Shown one piece after another: positions 27,097 to 34,444 of a stretch of DNA of 64,000 bases; position 1 is the first letter of the stretch; each line of letters opens with the position of its first letter. The notes beneath the pieces are model-generated. The model saw only the letters and a list, made by a program, of their open reading frames with translations. It was not told where the DNA came from and did not search any database. The translations under genes and the position numbers were made by a program. The stretch comes from an uncultured Duncaniella sp. (lineage in GTDB: Bacteria; Bacteroidota; Bacteroidia; Bacteroidales; Muribaculaceae): NCBI GenBank assembly GCA_910587165.1, contig CAJUKP010000007.1, positions 62,001 through 126,000 of the forward strand, in the 5' to 3' direction.

Positions 27097-28581
27097 ATGA
27101 AAAAGACAGCATTATTCTCCATATTCGCTCTCGGACTTGCGATGGTGTCGTGTGAGGATTTCGACTATCCCAACCCTCCGGCGCAATCCAATGAGCAGCT
27201 CCCTGTACTCGATGCATCGGGTGTGGCTGTGTCGCCCGTGATCGCCGGCCAGACCATCGACCTCAAGACTCTCTCGGAGGCCGGTCAGACCGTGACGCTC
27301 GGCAAACTCGACGCCACAGGTGAATTTGACGCGGCCCTCTATGACTTCAGTTTCGCAGCCGAGATGGCCGGCGATGAAAGTTTCAACGGGGCAGTGGCCA
27401 TTGCCACCCGGACCGTCTCCAACGAGGCCAAGGTGTCGCCCGACGATATTGACGCTGCTTTCAAGACCGTCTTCCAGACCATCGACCCCGCCGCAAGGAC
27501 CGCATGGTTCCGCCTGAAAGCCTACGCACAGAACAAGGAGACAGGCACAAAGTATCGCATCAATGGCGAGAAGGTGTTCTATGCCGCCCAGAATATCGAG
27601 GTGGTACCGTTCGCTCCCGATTTCACCGTGGAGGAGAAATACTATATCATAGGTACATCCACCGACGATCAGATCAAGTCCGAGGGCGCCATCCTCATGT
27701 CTAACGGCGGTGGTTCGCCCTACGACAAACACTCGTTCACCGCATTCGTAGAAGTGACAGCCGCACAGGCTCAGGCCGGTTACAATTGGGCTGTCGTGCC
27801 CGAGTCGACCATGGCCGCCGGAAGCGGTGTCGTGATGGCTCCCACATTCGAATATGTCGGCGAATCCAAGAAGGGCTATCTCAGCGACCAGACATCACTC
27901 GGAAACTGGAACACCATCTATGCCGAGGGTAAATATCTGGTGACTGTGGATGTGAAGGCCAATGCCGGCGGATATTATGATTTCTCCTACTTCGAGACAT
28001 TTGATTTCCTCTACACCCCCGGCGGAAGCAACAACTGGACGCCTGCCGCGTCGCAGCCGCTCTTCACCTCCAACTACACCAACTTCACCGGCTATGCCTA
28101 CCTCAACGGCGAGTTCAAGCTCTCGAAGGCTCCCGATTGGAATCATGGTGACTTCGGCGGCGATGCTGACGGCAACCTCACCGTTGGCGGCGGCAACCTT
28201 CCCGGTCCCGACCCCGCAGGCCTCTACTGGATCGAAGCTGACATCATCGAGATGAGCTACAAGCTCACGCATATCTCGACCTACGGAATCATCGGCAATG
28301 CCACCACCGGAGGCTGGGACGCATCGGTAGCCATGACTCCGAGCGAGGATTTCCTCAAGTGGACCCTCTCCACCGAGCTGAAGGCCGGCGAGATGAAGTT
28401 CCGCGCCAATGATGCCTGGGATATTGATCTCGGTGGTCTCGGTGAAAACAACACTCCCCAGGAGCCTGTCCTTGAACTCAAGCACAAGGGCTCGAACATC
28501 GTGATCAACGATGCGGGCAATTATGACATCGTGCTGGATTTCTCGAAGTATCCCTATACCTGCACTCTCACCAAGAAGTAA
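27097..28581 (+). CDS. SusF/SusE-like surface glycan-binding lipoprotein
   Basis: Lipoprotein of 494 residues with the lipobox GLAMVSC (Cys19). The N-terminal ~175 residues form a domain repeated in some SusF-like proteins and possibly corresponding to DUF5115. At least two carbohydrate-binding-module starts follow, near residue 186 (KYYIIGTSTDD) and near residue 393 (TYGIIGNATTGGWDAS). A tryptophan-rich segment (LYTPGGSNNWTPAAS) lies between them. It is the last gene of the susCDEF-type operon, 90 bases behind the SusE-like gene, and ends ahead of a strong terminator. No glycoside hydrolase accompanies the operon within the window. Confidence 0.87.
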   Translation: MKKTALFSIFALGLAMVSCEDFDYPNPPAQSNEQLPVLDASGVAVSPVIAGQTIDLKTLSEAGQTVTLGKLDATGEFDAALYDFSFAAEMAGDESFNGAVAIATRTVSNEAKVSPDDIDAAFKTVFQTIDPAARTAWFRLKAYAQNKETGTKYRINGEKVFYAAQNIEVVPFAPDFTVEEKYYIIGTSTDDQIKSEGAILMSNGGGSPYDKHSFTAFVEVTAAQAQAGYNWAVVPESTMAAGSGVVMAPTFEYVGESKKGYLSDQTSLGNWNTIYAEGKYLVTVDVKANAGGYYDFSYFETFDFLYTPGGSNNWTPAASQPLFTSNYTNFTGYAYLNGEFKLSKAPDWNHGDFGGDADGNLTVGGGNLPGPDPAGLYWIEADIIEMSYKLTHISTYGIIGNATTGGWDASVAMTPSEDFLKWTLSTELKAGEMKFRANDAWDIDLGGLGENNTPQEPVLELKHKGSNIVINDAGNYDIVLDFSKYPYTCTLTKK

Positions 28582-28605
28582 AGAGACATAACACCCTCTG
28601 ATAGC

Positions 28606-28655
28606 GCCGTCCGGCAAGGTCACCCATGTGAATGGGGCCATGCCGGACGGCTTTT
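28606..28655 (+). terminator. Terminator of the susCDEF-type operon
   Basis: GCCGTCCGGCA (28606-28616) pairs with TGCCGGACGGC (28641-28651), with a second inner stem CCCAT/ATGGG, and is followed by TTTTACTT. It lies 25 bases after the last stop codon. Confidence 0.85.
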
Positions 28656-28672
28656 ACTTATAATATCTTACG

Positions 28673-28891
28673 TTACAGCATTTCCCCTATCATGGGGATT
28701 ATGGTCACTACGATGCCGATGGCCTCCAGTGCCAGCCCGAGTTTACGGCGGGACTTGAACCGACCGGCAAGAAGCCTCTGCTGAAGAGGGGTCATGACCC
28801 TTCTCTTCAACTCCCTGTACCATGCCACGGAGACCATGGCTCTGAGCACGGCACCAATGATAAATATGGCTATTCCGATGTAGATGAGCAT
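28673..28891 (-). CDS. Small hypothetical membrane protein
   Basis: Short gene of 72 residues with two predicted membrane helices: residues 2-22 (IYIGIAIFIIGAVLRAMVSV) and about 52-71 (LGLALEAIGIVVTIIPMIG). A strongly basic loop (RELKRRVMTPLQQRLLAGRFKSRRK) joins them, so the loop probably faces the cytoplasm. It lies 48 bases downstream of purU on the same strand and may be transcribed with it. No family is recognised. Support is its composition, ATG start and the absence of any competing frame. Confidence 0.6.
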   Translation of the reverse strand: MLIYIGIAIFIIGAVLRAMVSVAWYRELKRRVMTPLQQRLLAGRFKSRRKLGLALEAIGIVVTIIPMIGEML

Positions 28892-28939
28892 ATCATGCTA
28901 ACATCGGAGTGTCACGAATGGTTCTCGATGGGAGGTGTG

Positions 28940-29803
28940 TCAGCTGAAAACCACGGTCTTGTTTCCGTAGGTCAGGATCTTGCGCTGTATCTGCTTCTCG
29001 ACCGCCCGCGAGAGGACTATCTTCTCCAGATCGCGGCCTTTCTTCACGAGGTCGTCCACGGTGTCCTTGTGGGTTATTCTCACTATGTCCTGCTCGATTA
29101 TCGGCCCTGCATCAAGCTCGGTTGTGACGTAGTGGCTTGTGGCGCCGATGAGCTTCACGCCTCTCTCGAAAGCCTGATGGTAGGGTTTGGCTCCGATGAA
29201 GGCGGGGAGAAACGAGTGGTGGATATTGATGATGCGGTTGGGGTAGCGGTTGATGAAATCCTCGGAGAGCACCTGCATATAGCGGGCGAGGACTATGAAG
29301 TCGATGTTGTGGCGCTCGAGCAGTTCGAATTCCTTCTGTTCCATCTCGGCCTTGTTGTCGCGGTTGACCGGAATCACTTCAAACGGGATGTTGAACTGTT
29401 TGCCCACGATTGCCAGATCCGGATGGTTGGATATGATGAGCGGAATCTCCACAGCCCATTCCCCGGCTATGTATCGCGAGAGCAGGTCGTAGAGGCAGTG
29501 GGACATCTTTGACACGAATATGGCCATACGCTGGCGGTGGGAGGTGAAGCTGAGCCGGTAGGTCAGTTCGTAGCGTGCGGCATAGAGCGTGTGGAAATAC
29601 TCCTGCAATTTCTCTTTGGGGATAAGGAAATCGGCGAGGTCCCATTCGACACGCATATAGAAAATGCGGTTGACACGGTCGACGTATTGGTCGAGGTATA
29701 GGATATTGCCGCGGTTGGATGTTATGAATTCGGTGATGACGGCGATAATCCCGGGTTGGTCGGGGCAGTGCATTCTGAGCACTGCGGTGTCATTTTTTGC
29801 CAT
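28940..29803 (-). CDS. purU: Formyltetrahydrofolate deformylase
   Basis: Hydrolyses 10-formyltetrahydrofolate to formate and tetrahydrofolate, balancing one-carbon pools. The protein has 287 residues, the usual length. An N-terminal ACT domain (RMHCPDQPGIIAVITEFI) is followed by a formyltransferase-like domain with the catalytic region VLARYMQVLSEDFINRYPNRIINIHHSFLPAF and the aspartate segment ATSHYVTTELDAGPIIEQD. The ATG at 29803 is preferred; the upstream extension contains the -7-like box TAACTTTG (29829-29822), implying a very short leader. Strand neighbours are lpxB upstream and a small membrane protein downstream. Confidence 0.95.
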   Translation of the reverse strand: MAKNDTAVLRMHCPDQPGIIAVITEFITSNRGNILYLDQYVDRVNRIFYMRVEWDLADFLIPKEKLQEYFHTLYAARYELTYRLSFTSHRQRMAIFVSKMSHCLYDLLSRYIAGEWAVEIPLIISNHPDLAIVGKQFNIPFEVIPVNRDNKAEMEQKEFELLERHNIDFIVLARYMQVLSEDFINRYPNRIINIHHSFLPAFIGAKPYHQAFERGVKLIGATSHYVTTELDAGPIIEQDIVRITHKDTVDDLVKKGRDLEKIVLSRAVEKQIQRKILTYGNKTVVFS

Positions 29804-29873
29804 TTCTGTAGATTTTGGTTGCAAAGTTACACAATTTTTGCGAAAATCATAGAAATATGGGAGTTTGAAACCG

Positions 29874-31073
29874 TCAGTCGGCTGTCTTGCGGCATCCTGT
29901 CGCCTCCATCAGGGCGGCTGCTACCGTGGCGGCTGCCGAGAGGGGGGTGTGCAGGCGTTCCCTGACCTTGCGGTAACCGTCGGTCTGTGCCCGGCGGGCG
30001 GGGGTGTCGGTGAGCAGAGGTGTGAGCTGGCGGTCGACCTCGTCGGGATTGCAGTGATGCATGAGCATCTCCGGGACGATACATCCGCGCACACCTGTCG
30101 CGGCCACCTCGCTGTTGACCCTCTTCCGTGTGGCGGAGTCGATCTCTCCTCCCACGAGATTGGGCAGCGACACGTAAGGTATCTTGAGTATGCGCTGGAA
30201 TATGTTGTGGAATGGTTTCACCCCCACCGACCGGTAGCATACCACCTGTGGCGCTCCGGCGAGTGCGCTCTCGAGCGATGCCGTGCCCGAGGTGACGAGT
30301 GCGGCCTCGGCGTTGGCCATGAGCTGCAGGGTGGAGGAGGAGATAACGGGAATGTCGGTGATCGAGCCATAGAGGTCGCGGGAGATCGAGGGTGCGCCGG
30401 CCACCACAGGTTGGAAATCGGGGTGGCGGCGGGCCACTTCCGCCATCACGGGGAGGTTTTGTCTGATCTCACCCACACGGCTTCCCGGGACAATGGCGAG
30501 TATGGGACGGTTGTCGAGTCCGTGGGTGCGGCGGAACAGGTCGCCGCGGGGCGTGACGGCGAGGGCGCGGTCCACTTCCTCCACCGAGGGGTTACCCACA
30601 TACTTCACCTTGACACCTCTGGCGCCGAACCATGCTTCCTCGAAGGGGAGAATGGAGTAGATGCGGTCCACGAAGCGCCTGAGTTTCTTTATGCGGTATT
30701 CTTTCCATGCCCATAGCTTGGGAGCTATGTAGTAGTGTACCGGTATGCCGAGCGACTTGGCATATTCGGCCAGCCGCAGGTTGAAACTCGGATAGTCCAC
30801 CAGCACCACGGCATCCGGACGCTCCTCGCGTATGGCTCTTTTGGCTTCGCTGAGGTTGGCGAGTACCTGCCGCAGATGGAGGGCCACGTCGATGAAACCC
30901 ATGTAGGCCATGCGCTCATAGTGGATGAGCGGAGCATGGCCTGCAGCGGCCGCCATCGCGTCGCCTCCGAGGAAGATGATGTCACACCCGGGGTCGGCGG
31001 CCCGCAACTCTTTGATCACCTGTGCGGCATGGACATCGCCGCTTGCCTCTCCGGCAGAGAAAAAGTACTTCAT
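29874..31073 (-). CDS. lpxB: Lipid-A-disaccharide synthase
   Basis: GT19 glycosyltransferase that joins UDP-2,3-diacylglucosamine and lipid X to form the lipid A disaccharide at the inner membrane. It has 399 residues. The N-terminus KYFFSAGEASGDVHAAQVI carries the family motif GE-SGD. Other family stretches are VDYPSFNLRLAEYAKSLGIPVHYYIAPKLWAW (read at about residues 95-126), YVGNPSVEE, and the C-terminal sugar-nucleotide region MANAEAALVTSGTASLESAL. The ATG at 31073 is chosen because the conserved N-terminus begins there. The usual surE neighbour is absent; purU follows after 70 bases. Confidence 0.95.
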   Translation of the reverse strand: MKYFFSAGEASGDVHAAQVIKELRAADPGCDIIFLGGDAMAAAAGHAPLIHYERMAYMGFIDVALHLRQVLANLSEAKRAIREERPDAVVLVDYPSFNLRLAEYAKSLGIPVHYYIAPKLWAWKEYRIKKLRRFVDRIYSILPFEEAWFGARGVKVKYVGNPSVEEVDRALAVTPRGDLFRRTHGLDNRPILAIVPGSRVGEIRQNLPVMAEVARRHPDFQPVVAGAPSISRDLYGSITDIPVISSSTLQLMANAEAALVTSGTASLESALAGAPQVVCYRSVGVKPFHNIFQRILKIPYVSLPNLVGGEIDSATRKRVNSEVAATGVRGCIVPEMLMHHCNPDEVDRQLTPLLTDTPARRAQTDGYRKVRERLHTPLSAAATVAAALMEATGCRKTAD

Positions 31074-31177
31074 ATCTGCAAAAATACACAAATTAGTGCA
31101 ATAAAAATGCGTGACGGATGAAGAAAAATTGCTAACTTGCGTGTTATTCCGTTGTCACGCTATTTTTTTATGAAAAG

Positions 31178-31825
31178 ATGAAAATGTTCCGACTGTTTTT
31201 AGCTCTTCTTGTCTGTGCCGCGGCCGTGTCGTGTGCCTCAGCGCGCACACCCATCCTTGGCGAGCAGAAAGTGGAGGTTGAGAAGATGTATCAGTTCGTG
31301 GCCTCGCACAATCCGGAATTTCCTCGCGAGGTGGCCCAGGCTTTCTACGAGATAGGGGAGCTCTATGGCATCCGCGGTGACATCGCTCTCTGTCAGGCGG
31401 TGGTGGAGACCGGTTGGTTCCGCTTTGACAACGGCACGGCAGTGCGCCCGTCCGACCATAACTACTGTGGCCTCGGTGTGAAGAAAAGAGGTCAGCGCGG
31501 ATGCCGGTTCAACTCTGTCGAGGAGGGTGTCAGGGCGATGTTGCAGCATCTGTATGCCTACGCCTGCAAGGATCCTCTTCCAGCCGGGGAGGCGCTTCTC
31601 GATCCGCGCTTCTCGTTTGTCTCCCGCGGGGTCGCCTCGACCTGGGAGGGGCTTAACGGGCGATGGGCCATGAACCACAACTATGCCCGCAATATACTTG
31701 CGATATACAAGCGGATGGAGCGTCACACTCTCATCCCGCCCACAGTGATGACAATAGAGGTCGCTATCCCCGACGAGGCCTATCTCGAGGAGGAGGTGCT
31801 GGCTTCCGAAAGCTTTTTTGAATGA
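31178..31825 (+). CDS. Glucosaminidase-domain lipoprotein
   Basis: Protein of 215 residues with a signal peptide that ends in a possible lipobox (CAAAVSC, Cys19-20 region). It is followed by a glucosaminidase/FlgJ-like peptidoglycan hydrolase domain. Family stretches are FPREVAQAFYEIGELYGIRGDIALCQAVVETGWF (about residues 45-78, with the catalytic glutamate in VVETGWF), HNYCGLGVKKRGQ and NYARNILAIYKRM. It likely cuts between GlcNAc and the next sugar in the cell wall. The gene overlaps the next helicase gene by ATGA (31822-31825), a common but functionally unexplained pairing. Confidence 0.88.
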   Translation: MKMFRLFLALLVCAAAVSCASARTPILGEQKVEVEKMYQFVASHNPEFPREVAQAFYEIGELYGIRGDIALCQAVVETGWFRFDNGTAVRPSDHNYCGLGVKKRGQRGCRFNSVEEGVRAMLQHLYAYACKDPLPAGEALLDPRFSFVSRGVASTWEGLNGRWAMNHNYARNILAIYKRMERHTLIPPTVMTIEVAIPDEAYLEEEVLASESFFE

Positions 31826-33147
31826 AACAGAACGATATTATAGAAAATATAGCCTCGCGCCTTGGCGTGGAGGAACTCAACGATATGCAGCGCCGCATGG
31901 CGGGGATTGACCGCCGCGGCACTTTCACCCTTCTGGCACCCACAGGTTCGGGCAAAACCATAGCCTTCGCCATCCCGCTGCTCAAGAGTCTGGGCCCTTC
32001 GTCGGGCCATGTGCAGGCTGTGGTGATCGCGCCTGCCCGCGAGCTTGTCATACAGATCGCCGATGTGATACGTCCCATAGCCACCGGGCTGAAGACCGTG
32101 GCTTTCTATGGCGGTCATCCGATGAAGGAGGAACTCAACTCACTGTCGGTGACCCCGGATATCATCGTGGCCACCCCCGGACGTCTGCTCGATCATCTCA
32201 ACCGCGGCGGTCTCGATCTCGGGGCCGTGTCGACTCTTGTGCTGGATGAATATGACAAGGCGCTCGAGCTCGGATTTGCCGATGAGATGAAGAAGGTGTG
32301 CCGCCGGCTCACCGGATTGCGTCTCGTGATGCTGACGTCGGCCACTCCGCTTGCCGCCATTCCCGACTATCTCCCGGCATCGGAACCTGTGACGATTGAT
32401 TTCTCGCAACGCGACACCCCACGCCACAGGATGCAGGTGGTGCGTGTGGAGTCGCCGTCGCGCGACAAGCTCGACACTCTCATAGAGCTGCTGCGCTCGC
32501 TTCCTGACGGGAGGGTGATTGTCTTCGCCAACCACCGGGAAAGCGTCGAACGTATCCATTCGGCTCTACGTAAGGCCTCGGTGCCTGCCGGGCTCTATCA
32601 TGGCGGTCTCGACCAGAACGACCGCGAGAACGCCATAGCTCTGCTGGCCAATGGCTCCACTCCGGTGCTTGTGTCCACCGATCTTGGCTCGAGGGGTCTT
32701 GACATACCCGAGCTTTCGGCCGTTATCCATTATCATCTGCCTGTATCGCCGGAGGCATGGACACACCGCAACGGACGCACTGCCCGGCAGGGTGCCGGCG
32801 GAGAGGTGTATGTGATCACCAACGAGGGAGAGGATATACCGGAGTTCGTCTCATTTGACCGTGACTATGTGCCTACGGGGCATAATGACAATCCTATCCG
32901 TTCGGATTCGGCAACGCTGTATTTCAATGTAGGCAAGAAAGAGAAGATCTCAAAAGGTGATATCGTCGGATTCCTGATAGCCCAGGGGGGTCTCACCTCA
33001 GGCGAGATCGGCAGTATAGTGCTGCGCGACCATTCGGCGCTCGTGGCAGTGCCTCGTGTGGCCCTTGAGTCTGATCCCTCACTGCTGCAGAGGCTCAATG
33101 CCGCCCGTATCAAGAACACGCGGGCCAAGATCACACGTATGGCATGA
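31822..33147 (+). CDS. DEAD-box-type RNA helicase (DbpA-like) with DEYD motif
   Basis: Superfamily 2 RNA helicase of 441 residues. Motif I reads LLAPTGSGKT (near residue 36), Ia is PARELVIQ, Ib TPGRLLDH, II LVLDEYDK, III TSATPL. The C-terminal half holds VSTDLGSRGLDIPE and HRNGRTARQG (V and VI). Motif II is D-E-Y-D instead of D-E-A-D. The last ~70 residues (KKEKISKGDIVGFLIAQGGL and following) look like the DbpA/CsdA RNA-binding domain, which in DbpA targets 23S rRNA. A role in ribosome assembly is therefore likely. It starts within the stop of the glucosaminidase gene. Confidence 0.9.
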   Translation: MKQNDIIENIASRLGVEELNDMQRRMAGIDRRGTFTLLAPTGSGKTIAFAIPLLKSLGPSSGHVQAVVIAPARELVIQIADVIRPIATGLKTVAFYGGHPMKEELNSLSVTPDIIVATPGRLLDHLNRGGLDLGAVSTLVLDEYDKALELGFADEMKKVCRRLTGLRLVMLTSATPLAAIPDYLPASEPVTIDFSQRDTPRHRMQVVRVESPSRDKLDTLIELLRSLPDGRVIVFANHRESVERIHSALRKASVPAGLYHGGLDQNDRENAIALLANGSTPVLVSTDLGSRGLDIPELSAVIHYHLPVSPEAWTHRNGRTARQGAGGEVYVITNEGEDIPEFVSFDRDYVPTGHNDNPIRSDSATLYFNVGKKEKISKGDIVGFLIAQGGLTSGEIGSIVLRDHSALVAVPRVALESDPSLLQRLNAARIKNTRAKITRMA

Positions 33148-33154
33148 CGTTTGT

Positions 33155-33185
33155 TTTGCAAGACACGGAAATTTGCGTAAATTTG
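33155..33185 (+). promoter_or_regulatory. Promoter directly ahead of plsC
   Basis: TTTG (33155-33158) and TAAATTTG (33178-33185) with 19 bases between them. The -7 box ends only five bases before the ATG at 33191, so the transcript would start at or next to the start codon. Confidence 0.5.
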
Positions 33186-33190
33186 CGGGT

Positions 33191-33904
33191 ATGTTAATGG
33201 TACTGTATAGAATCTATCAGATATTGGTCATGTGTCCGGTCATCGTGGTGGCCACCATCATCACGGCGGTGCTCACTGTGGCAGGTTCGGCCCTCGGCTA
33301 TGGCCGCTGGTGGGGATATTATCCCGAGATATATTGGGCCAGGCTTTTCTGCTGGCTCAACTTCGTGTCGGTAAGCGTGAAGGGTCAGGAAAACATTGAC
33401 CGGTCGACTTCATACGTGTTCGTGGCCAACCATCAGGGTGCTTTTGACATTTTCTCGCTTTTCGGCTGGCTTGGCCATAATTTCAGATGGATGATGAAGG
33501 AGAGTCTCCGCAAGATACCTTTCGTCGGCTGGGCCTGCAAGGCGGCGGGACAGATTTTTGTAGACAGTTCCTCGGTGGCTGCCACCCGTCACACCATGGA
33601 AGCCGCTGAGAGGCAGCTGAGGGGTGGAATGTCGCTTGCCGTGTTTCCAGAGGGTGCGCGCACGTGGGATGGAAAGATGCGCCGGTTCAAGAAAGGTGCG
33701 TTCCGTCTGGCGGTGGAATTCAATCTTCCGGTGGTTCCGGTGACCATCGACGGCGCGTTTGATGTGATGCCGCGTTTCAAGAAGCTTCCCGTTCCCGGCC
33801 ATATATCCCTGACCATCCACAAGCCTATCTATCCCGAGGCCGGCGGCCACGATATAGAAAGGCTCATGGAGCAGAGCTATGCGGATATCAGTTCCTCTCT
33901 TTGA
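33191..33904 (+). CDS. 1-acyl-sn-glycerol-3-phosphate acyltransferase (PlsC type)
   Basis: Lysophosphatidate acyltransferase family, 237 residues, making phosphatidate for membrane lipids or acylating a related lipid. An N-terminal membrane helix (residues 5-35) is followed by the acyltransferase box with histidine and aspartate, FVANHQGAFDIFSL (HQGAFD for the usual HxxxxD). The FPEGARTWDGK motif near residue 155 binds glycerol phosphate, and PVVPVTIDGAF follows. The ATG at 33191 directly follows a consensus promoter. The 3' end overlaps the convergent Nudix gene by 17 bases. Confidence 0.92.
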   Translation: MLMVLYRIYQILVMCPVIVVATIITAVLTVAGSALGYGRWWGYYPEIYWARLFCWLNFVSVSVKGQENIDRSTSYVFVANHQGAFDIFSLFGWLGHNFRWMMKESLRKIPFVGWACKAAGQIFVDSSSVAATRHTMEAAERQLRGGMSLAVFPEGARTWDGKMRRFKKGAFRLAVEFNLPVVPVTIDGAFDVMPRFKKLPVPGHISLTIHKPIYPEAGGHDIERLMEQSYADISSSL

Positions 33905-34442
33905 GGGCGAAGTATTTCCAGAGCGGAGCGGCCATCAGGGCCTGTTTGAGCTCATCTTTCACAAGCATATCATATACTTCCTCCTCGCTGAGGAGACGGA
34001 CCTCTATGTCCTCGGTGTCGTCGAGATGCTGTCCGGCCACTTTTGTGACGCCACGGGCTATATAGCTGTAGCTTAGATTGTTCTGACTTCCGGGATTGGC
34101 GCTCGCCACCATGGTGAGTTCCCATTCGCCTCTGGCGTATCCGGTCTCCTCGAGCAGTTCGCGCTTGGCTCCCTCGAGCGGGTCCTCACCCTCCTCGACA
34201 ACTCCGGCACATAGCTCTGTGGCTGTGATGCCGAGGCCGTGGCGATACTGGCGCACCATCACGAACTTGCCTTCCGGGGTGATGGCTATCACGTTGACCC
34301 ACTTGGGATATTCAAGCACATAGTATTCAGGGTGTACTTTGCCGTTGGGGAGGCGCACCGTGTCGCGGCGCACCGTGAGCCACGGGCGACGGAACAGATA
34401 CTCGCTGTCGAGCACGTCCCATTTCATGTCGTTGTTTTCCAT
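33888..34442 (-). CDS. Nudix hydrolase, ADP-ribose pyrophosphatase type
   Basis: Protein of 184 residues with a perfect Nudix box: GVVEEGEDPLEGAKRELLEETGY, matching G-x5-E-x7-R-E-U-x-E-E-x-G-U, near residues 80-102. The flanking NVIAITPEGKFVMVRQYRHG and a C-terminal region rich in acid residues (DDTEDIEVRLLSEEE) are typical of ADP-sugar pyrophosphatases. It probably removes ADP-ribose or related dinucleotides. It begins two bases after the recQ stop, so it is the last gene of the glycosyl-transferase/recQ/Nudix operon. Exact substrate is uncertain. Confidence 0.9.
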   Translation of the reverse strand: MENNDMKWDVLDSEYLFRRPWLTVRRDTVRLPNGKVHPEYYVLEYPKWVNVIAITPEGKFVMVRQYRHGLGITATELCAGVVEEGEDPLEGAKRELLEETGYARGEWELTMVASANPGSQNNLSYSYIARGVTKVAGQHLDDTEDIEVRLLSEEEVYDMLVKDELKQALMAAPLWKYFALKERN

Positions 34443-34444
34443 AA

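Noticed and set aside
20675..28581. Naming the operon as a starch utilisation system
   Set aside because: SusE/SusF-like domains bind various glycans; without alpha-amylase genes or a SusR regulator, starch cannot be assigned.
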